Origin: Schistosoma mansoni
Lineage: Eukaryota; Platyhelminthes; Trematoda; Strigeidida; Schistosomatidae
DNA length: 64,000 nt
NCBI RefSeq assembly: GCF_000237925.1
Contig: NC_031497.1
Coordinates: 15,240,770 to 15,304,769 of the forward strand
Reading direction: 5' to 3'
The notes under the pieces are model-generated. The model was not told the origin of the DNA, searched no databases, and worked only from the letters and a program-made list of their open reading frames with translations. Below are positions 24,901 through 33,000 of the stretch, piece by piece. Positions within the stretch are counted from its first letter, which is position 1. Each line of letters begins with the position of its first letter. The position numbers and the translations under genes are program-made.

Positions 24901-25126
24901 AACTTGGAATACAATTTACTGAAGAACAAATGAAAGTATTAATGCAAGAATTAGATCCAAAGAATCAAGAAGAGGTAAACTTTACGTAAGTGAAAAACTA
25001 CTTATTAAAATAATTAAATAAGCATTTAAATTATTTAAAAGTAGATGTTTTATGATGTAAAAATGAAGGAGAAATATCCATTGCAGGATACGAAATCCTG
25101 GTTACATCAAAGTTGTAAGCAGATGA
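1810..25126 (+). CDS. Leucine-rich-repeat protein with C-terminal EF-hand-like region (LRRC74-like), 3' part
   Basis: Exons with AG/GT borders join in phase: 1810-2007, 3402-3569, 6048-6166, 11257-11335, 14518-14613, 17000-17263, 24900-24985 and, tentatively, 25087-25126 with TGA. Together they give 349 residues. Seen: repeated ribonuclease-inhibitor-type motifs (LNLSENHL, MNISYNDLG, LNLSANGIG, LDLRDNRINPEG, LRMSRNPM), each joined cleanly across splice sites; then a 88-codon exon with no LRR; then an EF-hand-like helix (KLGIQFTEEQMKVLM, LDPKNQEEV). Known: LRRC74-type proteins combine such repeats with a C-terminal calmodulin-like part. Inferred: a cytoplasmic scaffold; the partner is unknown. 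The start lies left of the window. The calcium loop looks degenerate. The last exon rests on one strong acceptor (TTGCAG) and correct phase after a 101-nt intron. Introns are up to 7.6 kb and full of repeats listed separately. Confidence 0.75.
2390..2535 (+). mobile_element. Degenerate tRNA-derived SINE, ribozyme family A
   Basis: It matches the copy at 58397 (GTTAGACATTAACA leader, then the tRNA-like head and a GCACTGCTG stretch). The hammerhead part has decayed: neither a full CTGANGA nor GAAA arm remains. It lies in an LRR-gene intron. Confidence 0.6.
2670..2785. mobile_element. Rearranged fragments of SINE family B
   Basis: Positions 2675-2733 match the tail of the SINE at 7145-7462 in reverse orientation. 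Positions 2732-2785 match its ribozyme 3' half in forward orientation (GAAACCTAGGTCCAGGG). The two halves therefore meet head to head. The 5' arm (CTGANGA) is absent. Confidence 0.6.
3880..4060 (+). mobile_element. Very old tRNA-headed SINE remnant
   Basis: There is a box-B-like GGGTTTGAATCTAG preceded by a degraded box A and followed by text resembling the body of SINE family B (ATCAGTTCC). No ribozyme is recognisable. It lies in an LRR-gene intron. Confidence 0.3.
6396..6418. repeat. Short (TA)n microsatellite
   Basis: About ten TA units in the intron after the LRR exon that ends at 6166. Confidence 0.8.
6738..6880 (-). mobile_element. tRNA-derived SINE family A, 3' part, with intact hammerhead
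   Basis: On the - strand this reads from the ribozyme (6870 down to 6826) through a conserved body (TCAATTGACTCATGC) to a 3' end CCACAAAAACCCCTTCT near 6740. The same body and tail occur at 58195 (-) and 58397-58643 (+). The tRNA-like head is missing, as expected for 5' truncation. It lies in an LRR-gene intron. Confidence 0.75.
6826..6870 (-). ncRNA. Hammerhead ribozyme, core intact (SINE family A)
   Basis: On the - strand: stem I arm GCACTG (6870-6865), core CTGAGGA (6864-6858), stem II GTCC with loop and GGAC, core GAAA (6842-6839), short stem III ending in cleavage triplet GTC (6833-6831), and stem I arm CAGTG (6830-6826). All invariant core positions of the hammerhead consensus are present. 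Stem III is very short, as is known for schistosome hammerheads; its second pair is a U-G wobble. Self-cleavage is inferred. Confidence 0.8.
6975..7100 (+). repeat. Terminal fragment of a Penelope-like element
   Basis: About 85 bp from TATATAAGAACT match 35541-35630. The following 30 bp (ATTTGTAAAATCTCAGCG) match the far end of the 35.5-kb copy in reverse orientation, giving a fold-back arrangement. The 35.5-kb copy also carries the 3' end motif of the element at 7463-9730, which ties both to that family. Confidence 0.55.
7145..7462 (+). mobile_element. tRNA-derived SINE family B with intact hammerhead
   Basis: The head is tRNA-like: box A region TAGCTCAGTGGTAACG and box B GGGATCGAATCC. A hammerhead ribozyme follows, then about 170 bp of unique body and a tail around GATCACCACCCAGTGATC. 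The tail also occurs, reversed, at 2675-2733. It directly abuts the end of the Penelope-like element at 7463. An internal pol III promoter is inferred from the two boxes. Confidence 0.75.
7247..7291 (+). ncRNA. Hammerhead ribozyme, core intact (SINE family B)
   Basis: Stem I arm ACCTAG (7247-7252), core CTGACGA (7253-7259), stem II GTGC-loop-GCAC (7260-7273), core GAAA (7274-7277), palindromic CCCGGG as a minimal stem III, cleavage triplet GTC (7283-7285), and stem I arm CAGGGT (7286-7291) with one A-A mismatch. The core fits the consensus fully. Cleavage is inferred. Confidence 0.8.
7463..9730 (-). mobile_element. Penelope-like retroelement (RT plus GIY-YIG endonuclease), 5'-truncated, broken
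   Basis: The reverse transcriptase lies at about 8390-9727 with a palm motif ASFDVCSLF, TEGVAMGSP and the catalytic YVDD. A GIY-YIG-type endonuclease follows at 8012-8395 (CVYEI, TYVGETSRQLNVRVKEH, with an N-containing end NPNNINRRDG). This domain pair defines the Penelope-like class; its RT is related to telomerase. The two domains are not in one frame, so the copy is broken at least once. The 3' region (7463-8011) ends in a conserved motif CCAGATTGCCAGG also found at 35.66 kb. The 5' end stops at 9730 without the N-terminal part. It sits antisense in an LRR-gene intron. Confidence 0.85.
9731..11256. other. Intron sequence, nothing recognised
   Basis: AT-rich LRR-gene intron between the Penelope-like element and the exon at 11257. 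I see no coding segment, RNA gene or known repeat. Confidence 0.5.
11545..11670 (+). mobile_element. Small RTE LINE remnant
   Basis: Translation gives a decayed version of the C-terminal RTE motif [20 protein letters not shown] (here SHVARCRLSDRILRNNRDQW followed by a stop). This motif is clear at 26.3, 34.1 and 37.4 kb. It is only about 120 bp and old. Confidence 0.7.
13424..13911. repeat. LTR-like dispersed repeat, copy 1 (family not assigned)
   Basis: It is nearly identical to 21478-21990. From the GACCGGTATGACCAGCC segment the two copies differ at only about two positions in 300 bp, while the first 70 bp are roughly 80% alike. TATATA- and AATAAA-like motifs and no coding sequence would fit a solo LTR fossil, but clear TG...CA ends and a target duplication were not established. 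A TA/TC-rich microsatellite lies in it. It is in an LRR-gene intron. Confidence 0.6.
14614..16999. other. Intron sequence with faint tRNA-like SINE traces
   Basis: A degraded tRNA-like stretch (TGTGTTCAATCTCTAATG near 16785) suggests one old SINE. Otherwise this AT-rich intron shows no supported feature. Confidence 0.35.
17980..18315 (-). mobile_element. Sm-alpha type SINE/satellite unit, near full length
   Basis: On the - strand the unit starts near 18315, has a tRNA-like head (CTCAGTAGCTGAGTGGATAA, box B GGGTTCGAGTCC), a hammerhead region and a tail ending near 17980; its length of about 335 bp fits the known Sm-alpha monomer. It lies in the intron after the LRR exon that ends at 17263. 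Its ribozyme is mutated (see 18143-18193). Confidence 0.8.
18143..18193 (-). ncRNA. Hammerhead ribozyme remnant of Sm-alpha, core mutated
   Basis: On the - strand the first core box reads CTAACGA instead of CTGANGA, a change at the invariant G5. GAAA and the GTC triplet are kept. Stem I is also mismatched. Probably inactive. Confidence 0.75.
18316..18394 (-). repeat. Tail of a second Sm-alpha unit, tandem with the first
   Basis: About 70 bp repeat 17985-18052 in the same orientation (GAATCTTCCCATTGATGTTT). This is the tail of an upstream unit in a head-to-tail array. It stops abruptly at about 18394, where the orientation switches. Confidence 0.75.
18395..18540 (+). mobile_element. Partial Sm-alpha unit in opposite orientation
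   Basis: It runs from GAAGCGAAAGGTACTGGG (just before box B) through the ribozyme to CTATCTTTGCTTATAATC, all matching the 17980-18315 unit in reverse complement. The tRNA 5' half is missing. The junction at about 18394 is an inversion breakpoint. Confidence 0.8.
18456..18500 (+). ncRNA. Hammerhead ribozyme remnant of Sm-alpha, one core change
   Basis: Stem I is perfect (ATCCAG with CTGGAT), CTGACGA is intact and stem II GTCC/GGAC is intact. The second core box reads AAAA instead of GAAA, so the catalytic G12 is lost. The cleavage triplet is ATC instead of GTC. Probably inactive. Confidence 0.8.
18950..20110 (-). mobile_element. Second, decayed Penelope-like element
   Basis: Read on the - strand, 19463-20060 shows RT motifs (RQTDGI, then RYVDDNFIVC with the catalytic YVDD). 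A decayed cysteine-containing endonuclease segment with YIGRT follows near 19250-19190. The order RT then GIY-YIG fits a Penelope-like element of a family different from the 7.5-kb copy. Several breaks; old. It lies antisense in an LRR-gene intron. Confidence 0.65.
20395..20679 (-). CDS. Possible small secreted protein ORF (unconfirmed)
   Basis: A 94-codon ORF begins MMKLWFNMTLFLIFCLF, which looks like a signal peptide, followed by an amphipathic stretch (LHELLKHIVEAIYCQLL). A donor-like GTAAAA follows at the FEQ codons. Schistosome micro-exon genes start with such signal-peptide exons, but no further exons were identified. In AT-rich DNA a hydrophobic ORF of this size can arise by chance. 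It is antisense in an LRR-gene intron. Confidence 0.15.
   Translation of the reverse strand: MMKLWFNMTLFLIFCLFDNILVEGLHELLKHIVEAIYCQLLRFEQVKSLPYVSLLSFVSFKFCFLLTIFTSSFHFSHNKWKLYFIRPFTSIIFY
21228..21365. mobile_element. Degenerate, rearranged SINE family A fragments
   Basis: 21228-21313 matches the SINE-A 3' body in - orientation (GGGGTTTTGTGGA, ATGAGTCACTTGAAGC). 21338-21360 matches the ribozyme start (GCACTGCTGAGGAG) in + orientation. No complete ribozyme remains. Confidence 0.55.
21478..21990. repeat. LTR-like dispersed repeat, copy 2
   Basis: This is the near-identical partner of 13424-13911, 8 kb away in the same orientation and in another intron of the same gene. The microsatellite in the middle is much expanded here. 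The right end is cut by the SINE-like retroposon that starts at about 21999. Confidence 0.6.
21851..21934. repeat. Compound (CTAT)n(TA)n microsatellite
   Basis: About twelve CTAT units are followed by about eighteen TA units inside the LTR-like repeat. The first copy of that repeat has only a short version. Confidence 0.95.
21999..22528 (-). mobile_element. SINE-like 0.53-kb retroposon, copy 1
   Basis: On the - strand it starts at GGAGCCTCAAAATGCCCTGG and ends in a TAAA-rich tail at about 22003. It matches 48106-48642 and 62769-63290 along its full length. A fixed start in three different contexts and a short A-rich tail point to a complete non-autonomous retroposon. Reading frames in the copies are not conserved, so it is probably non-coding. 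Confidence 0.75.
22529..24899. other. AT-rich intron, nothing recognised
   Basis: Intron sequence up to the EF-hand exon at 24900. I see no ORF, RNA gene or repeat that I can support. Confidence 0.5.
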
Positions 25127-25479
25127 CAACGTAAAAAGGGGATGATTGTCAAATATAGTTTATTAGAAATTAAATGCATTTAGTATACTCAAGTGAAATC
25201 CTATTAATTATGAATTAAGGTTAGAAAAAATTAATGATCCATAAAAAATAATGAAGTTATTTTCAAAATATAATAAATAAACATTTTAACGCGCTCTCAA
25301 CTGACAACCTGAAAGCAGCTGTACATGTGTGCATGTCAGCCTCAACATTACATTCCACACGTTTACCAGGAAACGATTATTTGAAGTCTTGATTAGTCTA
25401 TTAAGCTGCTCATAGATTTCCTATAACTAATAATCATTTTTGCAGTCAAATAAAATATATTTCTAAAAATAAATATTTA

Positions 25480-25660
25480 CTTGTGGCCTGCATTTGCCAC
25501 AGTGTCATACCATTAAAATACAAGGTACCACTGCTTTGTCTTAGCAAGAAGCTTCACAGTAGTAATACACCAGATCTAGCTGACAATCGAACACAAGAAC
25601 TTTCGGTCTCATGGTAAGTGGTTAACGAATAGTCCACTAGGTTGGTTTCTAATGGTTCAC
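25480..25660. repeat. Possible old SINE remnant downstream of the LRR gene
   Basis: CTAGCTGACAATCGAAC and a tRNA-box-like TGGTAAGTGGTTAACG resemble decayed ribozyme-SINE text, but no complete motif survives. Confidence 0.25.
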
Positions 25661-26017
25661 ATTACCAACTTCAGTCAATTCTCGAAATACCATACCATCG
25701 AATTTCACTAATAACAAGCGTTTCCTTTCTGAAATCACAGAAATTTCACAGATATTGTTTTCCAATAAAACTTCATGAACTCATCTACAAGCCACTAGTA
25801 AGTATATGATTATGTTCTTTTCAAACTTTCGTGTGAATGAGTTCAGTTTCCCGGTGGTATTCTGTTATGCTGGGATGTTCAACTTAAATGTTTTATCCAC
25901 TAAATTCTCTTATTTTTCATTCGTTGTCTTTATACAATGAGTGTTGGAGAAGGATATGTTTCATTATCTCAAAAAGAAACAACGAAAAACCGTAAGAATG
26001 TTTTAAACTAAATACAA

Positions 26018-28735
26018 TAAGTCAGTCAGTTAGCTACAACGTAGGACCAAGCACATGTATGCATAGTTCCAAGTTGCCACACCTCATTAGCACAAGATGA
26101 ACAAATTCATAGTAGTTACTTCAATGGCAGTAATATATAAAAGATTGTGTATAAAGATATAGTACAGGAACAAAGAATTAGTTCGTAGAAGGAGAGATAT
26201 AAAGCAACTTCAATCTCATAGTTTAAGGGAAGACAGAGGGTGTATACACCAACGCCATTGTGATCAATTCTGAGCCATGTCACACACAGTCTCCAACCAT
26301 TTATTACGATAGTCACGTGGACCCCAACCAGATAGTCTGCATCTACCAACATGGCTCAGACTAGAAGTTAGTGACTTCACGGACTGATGCCATGTTTTGG
26401 TTTGGCCGCCCCTAAATCTCTTCCAACCGTCTACAACACTAGTCAGCATTGTGTGTCGTAGTAATCGGTCTTCAGGCATATGTAACACGTGGCCCAACCA
26501 TCTTAGTCGGTGAAAATTCACAACCTCATCAACTGATTTGCCATCATCCCCTAAAACCCTGCGTTTAACCTCACTATTACTTACTCGGTGATCCCGGTAG
26601 ATACTAGCAATATTTTTAAGATACCTGTCATTATATACTAGTAACGTAGAAGTATCTTCTACTCTTAATAGCAACGTTTCGCAACCGTAAAGTAAAACAG
26701 AACGAACTGCTGCGCAGTATACTCGTCCCTTAATTGATAGACGGATATCTCGCATTCATCATAAATGACATAAGTTGTCAAAAGCCAAACGAGCTTTTGG
26801 AATCCGTGCTGAGATTTCGTCAGACACCAACTCATTAGGTCTGATTAGACTTCCAAGATAAGTGAAGTTTTCGAAGCGTCCAACTACTTCACTTCCTATC
26901 ATTAGTTCAGGTGTTGACGCAGGCCAGTCATGGAGTAACAATTTACGTTTCGAGGGGGAGAAACGCATTCCAAATATCCTGCCATTAATACTCAGTGCTA
27001 ACAGAAGACTCTGCATTTTATCAGCGTCTTCACCAAACAGGACTATGTCATCTGTGTATTCTAAGTCGATAAGTGGACCTCCTGGTAGGAGATCAATTCC
27101 TGAAAATTCAGTCGACGAGAGTGTTATTATCAGTAGTAGGTCTATCATGAAATTGAAAAAAAGTGGAGATAGTGGATAGCCTTGTCGGACACCACTTGAG
27201 GTTGTAAAATCAGATAACAGTTCGTCATAAGCTCTGACTCGACTGGTAATGTTCGAGTAAGAAGCCTTCACAAGGTTTATGTACTTCTGAGGTACACCTT
27301 TCAATAACAGACACTGCCACAGAACTTCTCGGTGTGCAGAGTCAAATACTGCTTTTAAGTCAAGAAAAACTATCATTGTCGGACGCCGATAAGCATGCCG
27401 GTGTTCTAAAACCTGACGAATAGTGAATATGTGGTCGATACAGCCATGTCCAGGTCTAAAGGAAGCCTGATTTTCTCGCGTTTGCAGTTCACGAGTCTTA
27501 GTTAGGCGCCCGATAATTATTGAGGCTAGTATTTTAGATGCTATATTAGTCGAACTAGTCCCTTCTTATATATTGGGACAATCAGAGATTGTGACCAGTC
27601 GGATGGGATTACATCCAACTTCCAGAATTTAGCTAGAATATTAGTCAACCTAATCGCTAAAATTAGACCTTCCTACTTAGAGACCTCTGGAGCCAATCCA
27701 TCCGACTTCTTACGAAGCCGTTTAGCCGAACAGCACACAGGCGACTGTTAACGGGGATCCACACAAATAGTGCTTGTTCTGCTCTCGTACTAAGTGATAT
27801 GTGTACACCTGCAAGTCCACAAGAACTAGTCATCGTGTCGCCAGGTACACGGAGGGTGTATCTTGTGGCTCTCCCTTTTGGCGAGCTGAGGTCAAGCGAA
27901 TGACCACACTAGGATCCTGTATGCGTGTTTTGGAGACACAGCGTACATCAATGGTAAGAGATCCAAGGGTTCTAGCCAAGAAGGCCTGCTGAACGACTCG
28001 ACAGAGTGCGTACATTGAGGGCTCCAATGTGTAGTTTGGAGCGAGGTTTCAGTAGACCCAGGACAGTGTTTTGCGCACTAGAATCGTTGTCTGTGGTGAC
28101 ACTTGTGGAGGGAGCCAAAAGAGGAAGTTTAGAGTTGAAAGTCGATGTGGGAGGAACAATAGGAATTGAAGGAGATTGATTGTGAATACAGTGATCTTAA
28201 GTGCTGTTAGAGGTATGGGGGTGGTTGACACTTCCCGGTTTCCCACACCATGGAAAGGTTCTTCTAGAGGTACCTGAAAAGGAAATTGGGTCGGACGTGG
28301 TCTTAGTGACCTGAGAGCGTGACTGCAGTGTCCATGGAATAACTGCTTGAGGCTGGTCACACACGGCACTTTTTCGGGCAATTTTCGTGTTAGCTCCGTA
28401 CTTGTTGGGACCCTACCGCCGGAGATGGATATCCGTGGGATAAGGCGAGCTGTGCATTTTCAGGGTCGGCCTCTTGAAGCCCAACCCCTCATTACGGGAA
28501 GGCAGCATCGCTGTTATGCTGGTTGTCTGAAGGAAACACCTTACTGCCTTCACACCTCTGTACAGTCAGCAGTTCGACTTCGCCCTCGGAACTAGGGTTT
28601 GCTGCTTTCAGTTTTACTGTTCTCCAACCGACCTGTCTGGCGTGGTGGGCCCTTTAGGAACGATTGTTCCAGCCAGTATAGCTCGGTTGGTTCATCACGA
28701 TAGGCAAGCCCTGCCACCATGTCATAGTAGTAGCA
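26018..28735 (-). mobile_element. RTE-clade LINE (SR2-like) with 5' and 3' ends, endonuclease largely deleted
   Basis: On the - strand, from about 28735: a 5' UTR (GGGCCCACCACGCCAGACAG), then the start of the AP endonuclease (FLARTLGSLTIDVRCVSKTR near 27980), then after a large internal loss the reverse transcriptase at 26759-27480 (FRPGHGCIDHIF, VFLDLKAVFDSAH, SSGVRQGYPLSPLFFNF, YTDDIVLFGED) and the C-terminal domain at 26264-26755 ([33 protein letters not shown]). The 3' end at about 26018 is a short ACTG-type repeat after CCTACGTTGTAGCT. The catalytic motif is YTDD instead of the usual YADD. Stops and a frame change near 26757 and upstream of 27480 show that the copy is dead. It lies between the LRR gene and PDHB. 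Confidence 0.85.
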
Positions 28736-29546
28736 ACGGTATGAATTTGTCTAGATTTTGGGGCAGAATTTTCTTGAAATATTAAGACAATTGGTAAGCC
28801 TTTATAAAAGTGCTCCTTGTATATATTTTGTCAGTGCTATGGTAACCAGAGTAAAAATGGGTGAAGCTGCGCTGTCGAAAGCATGAGACCAATACAAAAA
28901 GTCTTTAACTTAGCTGAACCCTCACAACATTTAAATCTGAATCTTCCAAGTCAGAGGTTGAATAATTAAGGGAAAACAAATCGAAAAGCATCTTAATATT
29001 TAACAGACTTATTATATTGTAACTATTAGTTTCATAACAAGTCATTTTGTCTTTTTTCTACTCAATATATTTTTGTTTGCCGTTGCGGATTATTTCTAAT
29101 TAATTTGGCTGAAGCAAAATTATTGAACTGTCGTGTCTCGTGAAATAAAACGACGCTTTGTTGTAATAAGGTTAAGTGTAATTTACAAGCAACTTATCTT
29201 ACACCTAAAGTTAAAACCCCAATAAATCGCTAAAATAGAAACGGCCTTACCACAAACTTGTGTGAAGGGATCACAGGGAGTGGTATATAGAGAGACTTGG
29301 CGAACTACTCACTAAACCTGCTTATCTTATTATTTCTTTGTTATTATTATCATTATCTTCTCAGAGATTTTGAATTATAAAGATATCTTCGAAAAATCCC
29401 AGCTTGATTTCTGAAAGCTAAAACGAACTCCAGAAATTATTTAAACAACAAACAAGAAACTCTGAAGATATTTTTATTTGTTCTCATTTTATATGCCCTG
29501 GATTTTTTCTGAACTAAAAATATAGAAATGAAGTAATAAAAAATAC

Positions 29547-29552
29547 TTTATT
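29547..29552 (-). promoter_or_regulatory. Possible poly(A) signal of PDHB
   Basis: AATAAA on the - strand about 230 nt after the PDHB stop codon. The motif is frequent in AT-rich DNA, so this is only a candidate. Confidence 0.35.
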
Positions 29553-29783
29553 GACTAACTGGTTTACATTATGTAAAACAACAGCCGAAGCGAAATTGCT
29601 AGACATTTAAATAAGTTGTATTAGTAGTAGTTGTTGCTGTTGTAATAGTGGAAACACATTAAATTTTACAAATCACAAGTATACTGAGATGCATCAATAG
29701 TGAAAGAACATTTTAAATAATAAACTAGTAGGTAGCTTGCATAGCTAGTACGAAAGGCAGTTGATTAGTTGAAAACCAACTGC

Positions 29784-29985
29784 TTACTGAATATTCTTAA
29801 CCATCTTTACAGTAGTTACAATATTATGTGTATCAGGATAAGAAGCACGCTCCAGATTAAGAGCATATGGCATTGGAATATCTGCGCCAGTCACTCGTAA
29901 AACTGGAGCATCCAAGTAGTTGAAGGTATCCGCTAAAAAAGCCATGAAATATAAAGGCGAAATGTTTAGTTTAATATTTTAATAT

Positions 29986-30034
<49 letters not shown>

Positions 30035-33000
30035 CTGCATGTGTATACAACCTCCGACATCGTTCTATTATTTTATATATTGAGATTATTTGACCATAGA
30101 TTGGTTAGCACACAAATTACGGTATGAGATTAAGTTACTTTCAGGATTATATGAATGTATTACACCACTTAAAAAAACATCATTATAAGCTATTTCGCTC
30201 AGGTGATTCATTTTTACACCCCTCACGAATGGTTTCTTACATCTAAAGTTGTTTCGTGGAGCGCCAGCAACAATTATAAACAAGTTAAAGTATAAATCTT
30301 ATTGAGTATCTTATTAAGTAATTGTTTACTGAAAAATGTCACAAGTGAGTCAAGCATCCCTTAAACCAACAATACTCAAAGTTTAAATATTTGTACGAAA
30401 GTTGTAGTACGATAATTGACTGAAAGACTGAAAAGCAGTTGTAAGTTTGTCATAACCATATAACTAACGCTCTGCTATTCTGTTTAACCAAATAATCATG
30501 ACAAACACATATGCGGTCATAAAACGGTAAATTTACTAACTCAACTAATGTAACTCATTTTTATCAAGTACATACTATTAATTACAATTTAATTATGTAA
30601 AAACTAATGATACTGGTACTCTATTTTCGAAATTAAATCAATCAGATGGAGCAGTGTTTGCATCTGTAACTTAGTTGGATAAAATCCAAGTTATTTTCTT
30701 AGTCATTAAGTCATTAATTTAACAGAAAGCTTAAATTATTTAAACACCAAAGAGAAAAAAATAAATATTTACACAATCTTACAGTAGGTTGATGACTTTC
30801 TCAGACTTACTCTCAATTCTGGTTATGGTGTATGTTTATGGTGCACTTTATTGCAAAATTTAATATAAAACCCAAAAACGTGATTAAAAAGCCTATTATC
30901 ATGAAATTTCCAAAAAGGATATGAATGGAATAATACATTTACAATGGGTATTAAACTTACTTTCCATGACGCGAGCACATATCTCAGCACCAATACCACA
31001 TACAGGCCAACCATTTTCCACGGTTACTAAATAATGTGTCTTTTTAACGGATTGAAATATTGTTTCTTCATCCATTGGCCGCAAGGAACGCAAATTAATT
31101 ACCTAAAATAGGAAAAAAAGAATATATCCAACGTATCAAAGTCTTCCTTACAAATAATGATATAAGAATATACAAGACTTGTCATCGCGTATATTGAACA
31201 GTGTCAAGAGAACAAAAGAACAACTCAAGAAAACATGAACCAGGTTGTATAAAAGACCAATAAGCAAAATATACTATGCAGTGACAGGTCAGTTAAACTT
31301 AGACAGGAGTCCAAACTCATGTAATCACAGCTTTACATATAACCTGTTCAAATATGATGTGAGTTGGAGTATTCAAGATGACAAAAACTAGTGGCCGGAA
31401 ACAAATTGAAATGGCTTAAAATCGATCACAAATAAACACGTTCTGTATCTTCTTATGGATTTTGGACATCTTAACAACTAGCATCCATTGTCCCTAAAAC
31501 TTATCTGTCATGATTTTTATTTCAAAATTATAAACTGTCTAGTTCATCTAAAAAGACAAGAGAAAAAAGAGAATGATCTAAAAGTTTGAATCACGGAATT
31601 ATTTAACTAAGCGGTTGAAGAAAAACTCATTGAAAATTATTCTACATACGGATTATCAAAGAAAAATGATGAAACTTCTTGCATACCTCGGCAGTGATAC
31701 CTAGTTTTGATAATTCTTCAGCAGCAGCAAGGCAAGTACCCACACCTAAACTGTAGCTAACGAGAGTAACATCTTTCCCTATAAATTAAAATACAAAAAA
31801 CGACCAGTAAGTATGTAGAACGTTGAATACACGATTCATAAGACCCGCGTTTCTCTCTTTACATTTAAAATTACCATGCATAATTCTTATCTACAATACA
31901 TCAACAAACGCGTGATAAAACTATTAGAAATCTATTGCACAAACATTAATCATACACCTTAGATCAACTATGTTTGTCACTATACTATCGAATTTTTTTT
32001 AAGAAAAACCAATTTTTTGAAAAACAAATGACGTTTCTCCTACAAACATTTATAGAAAGGATATATTTTGAAACAAAAACGTGGACATTTATAAAATCGT
32101 TTGAGAGTTGAGAGAACAGTTTCACAAATAGAGGATTTAAATCAAATTTACCAGTGAGGTTAATTTCAGAACAAAATCCTAACGCACCAAACTAAACTTA
32201 AATGTGTATTTGAGTTACACGGCAAAGTAAGAAATTATCCTTAAGGTTTAAGGACAACAAAAGTTACTAGGCGTATAGTCACTATATATTTACGATTCCC
32301 TAAACATTCTAAACCTTAAAAGCCTGAGCCGACATGAGATTTTTCGTTTCTGGGCTATTATGAATACCTCTCCCCAAAACTTTCTACTACCATGTGGAGG
32401 ATTATTCTTTCGTAAATATTTTTAACTGTGATCAACTTTTGGACTATGCACATCATATTCAATTAATTAGAGATAGTAAAAAAGGTATCTGATAATTCAA
32501 CATCGACTAAATCCTATCATTTTAGAAATGTAAGAAATGAATGAAGGAAACATACTGCACGAAAACACTATAAGCAATACAATTCTATATCATTTCAAGT
32601 CTCCAAGATATTGGTATTTATGCAGCCAAACAAGATTTGCGAGGAAGTAATGCATAGGGGAGTCACTAATAATGATTGTTATTTATGTACGGTTCTAGTT
32701 TTTCCTCTATACGAAGTGTTGAAAAGCAGTAGATTTCTTCCACCATAAAGGAGGAAGCAATAAAATTTCATAACCAACAAAGGATTTTACTGATTAACGA
32801 CTCTGAATATTCTTTCCTAATAAATCTAATCTACGATATACAAAAACACCTCTTGGTGTGACAAAGACACCAGAAATTATGTGCGCTCCATAGCTGAGTG
32901 ATCTAGCCGCTTATTACTACTGTGTTTTTTATAATAGGAAGCATAAATTCACACATCAAAATCAGAACAGGATAACCGAAAAACCATAATCAGTAAATCG

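Noticed and set aside
26862-27179. Plus-strand ORF of about 105 codons
   Set aside because: It is the complementary-strand shadow of the RTE reverse transcriptase.
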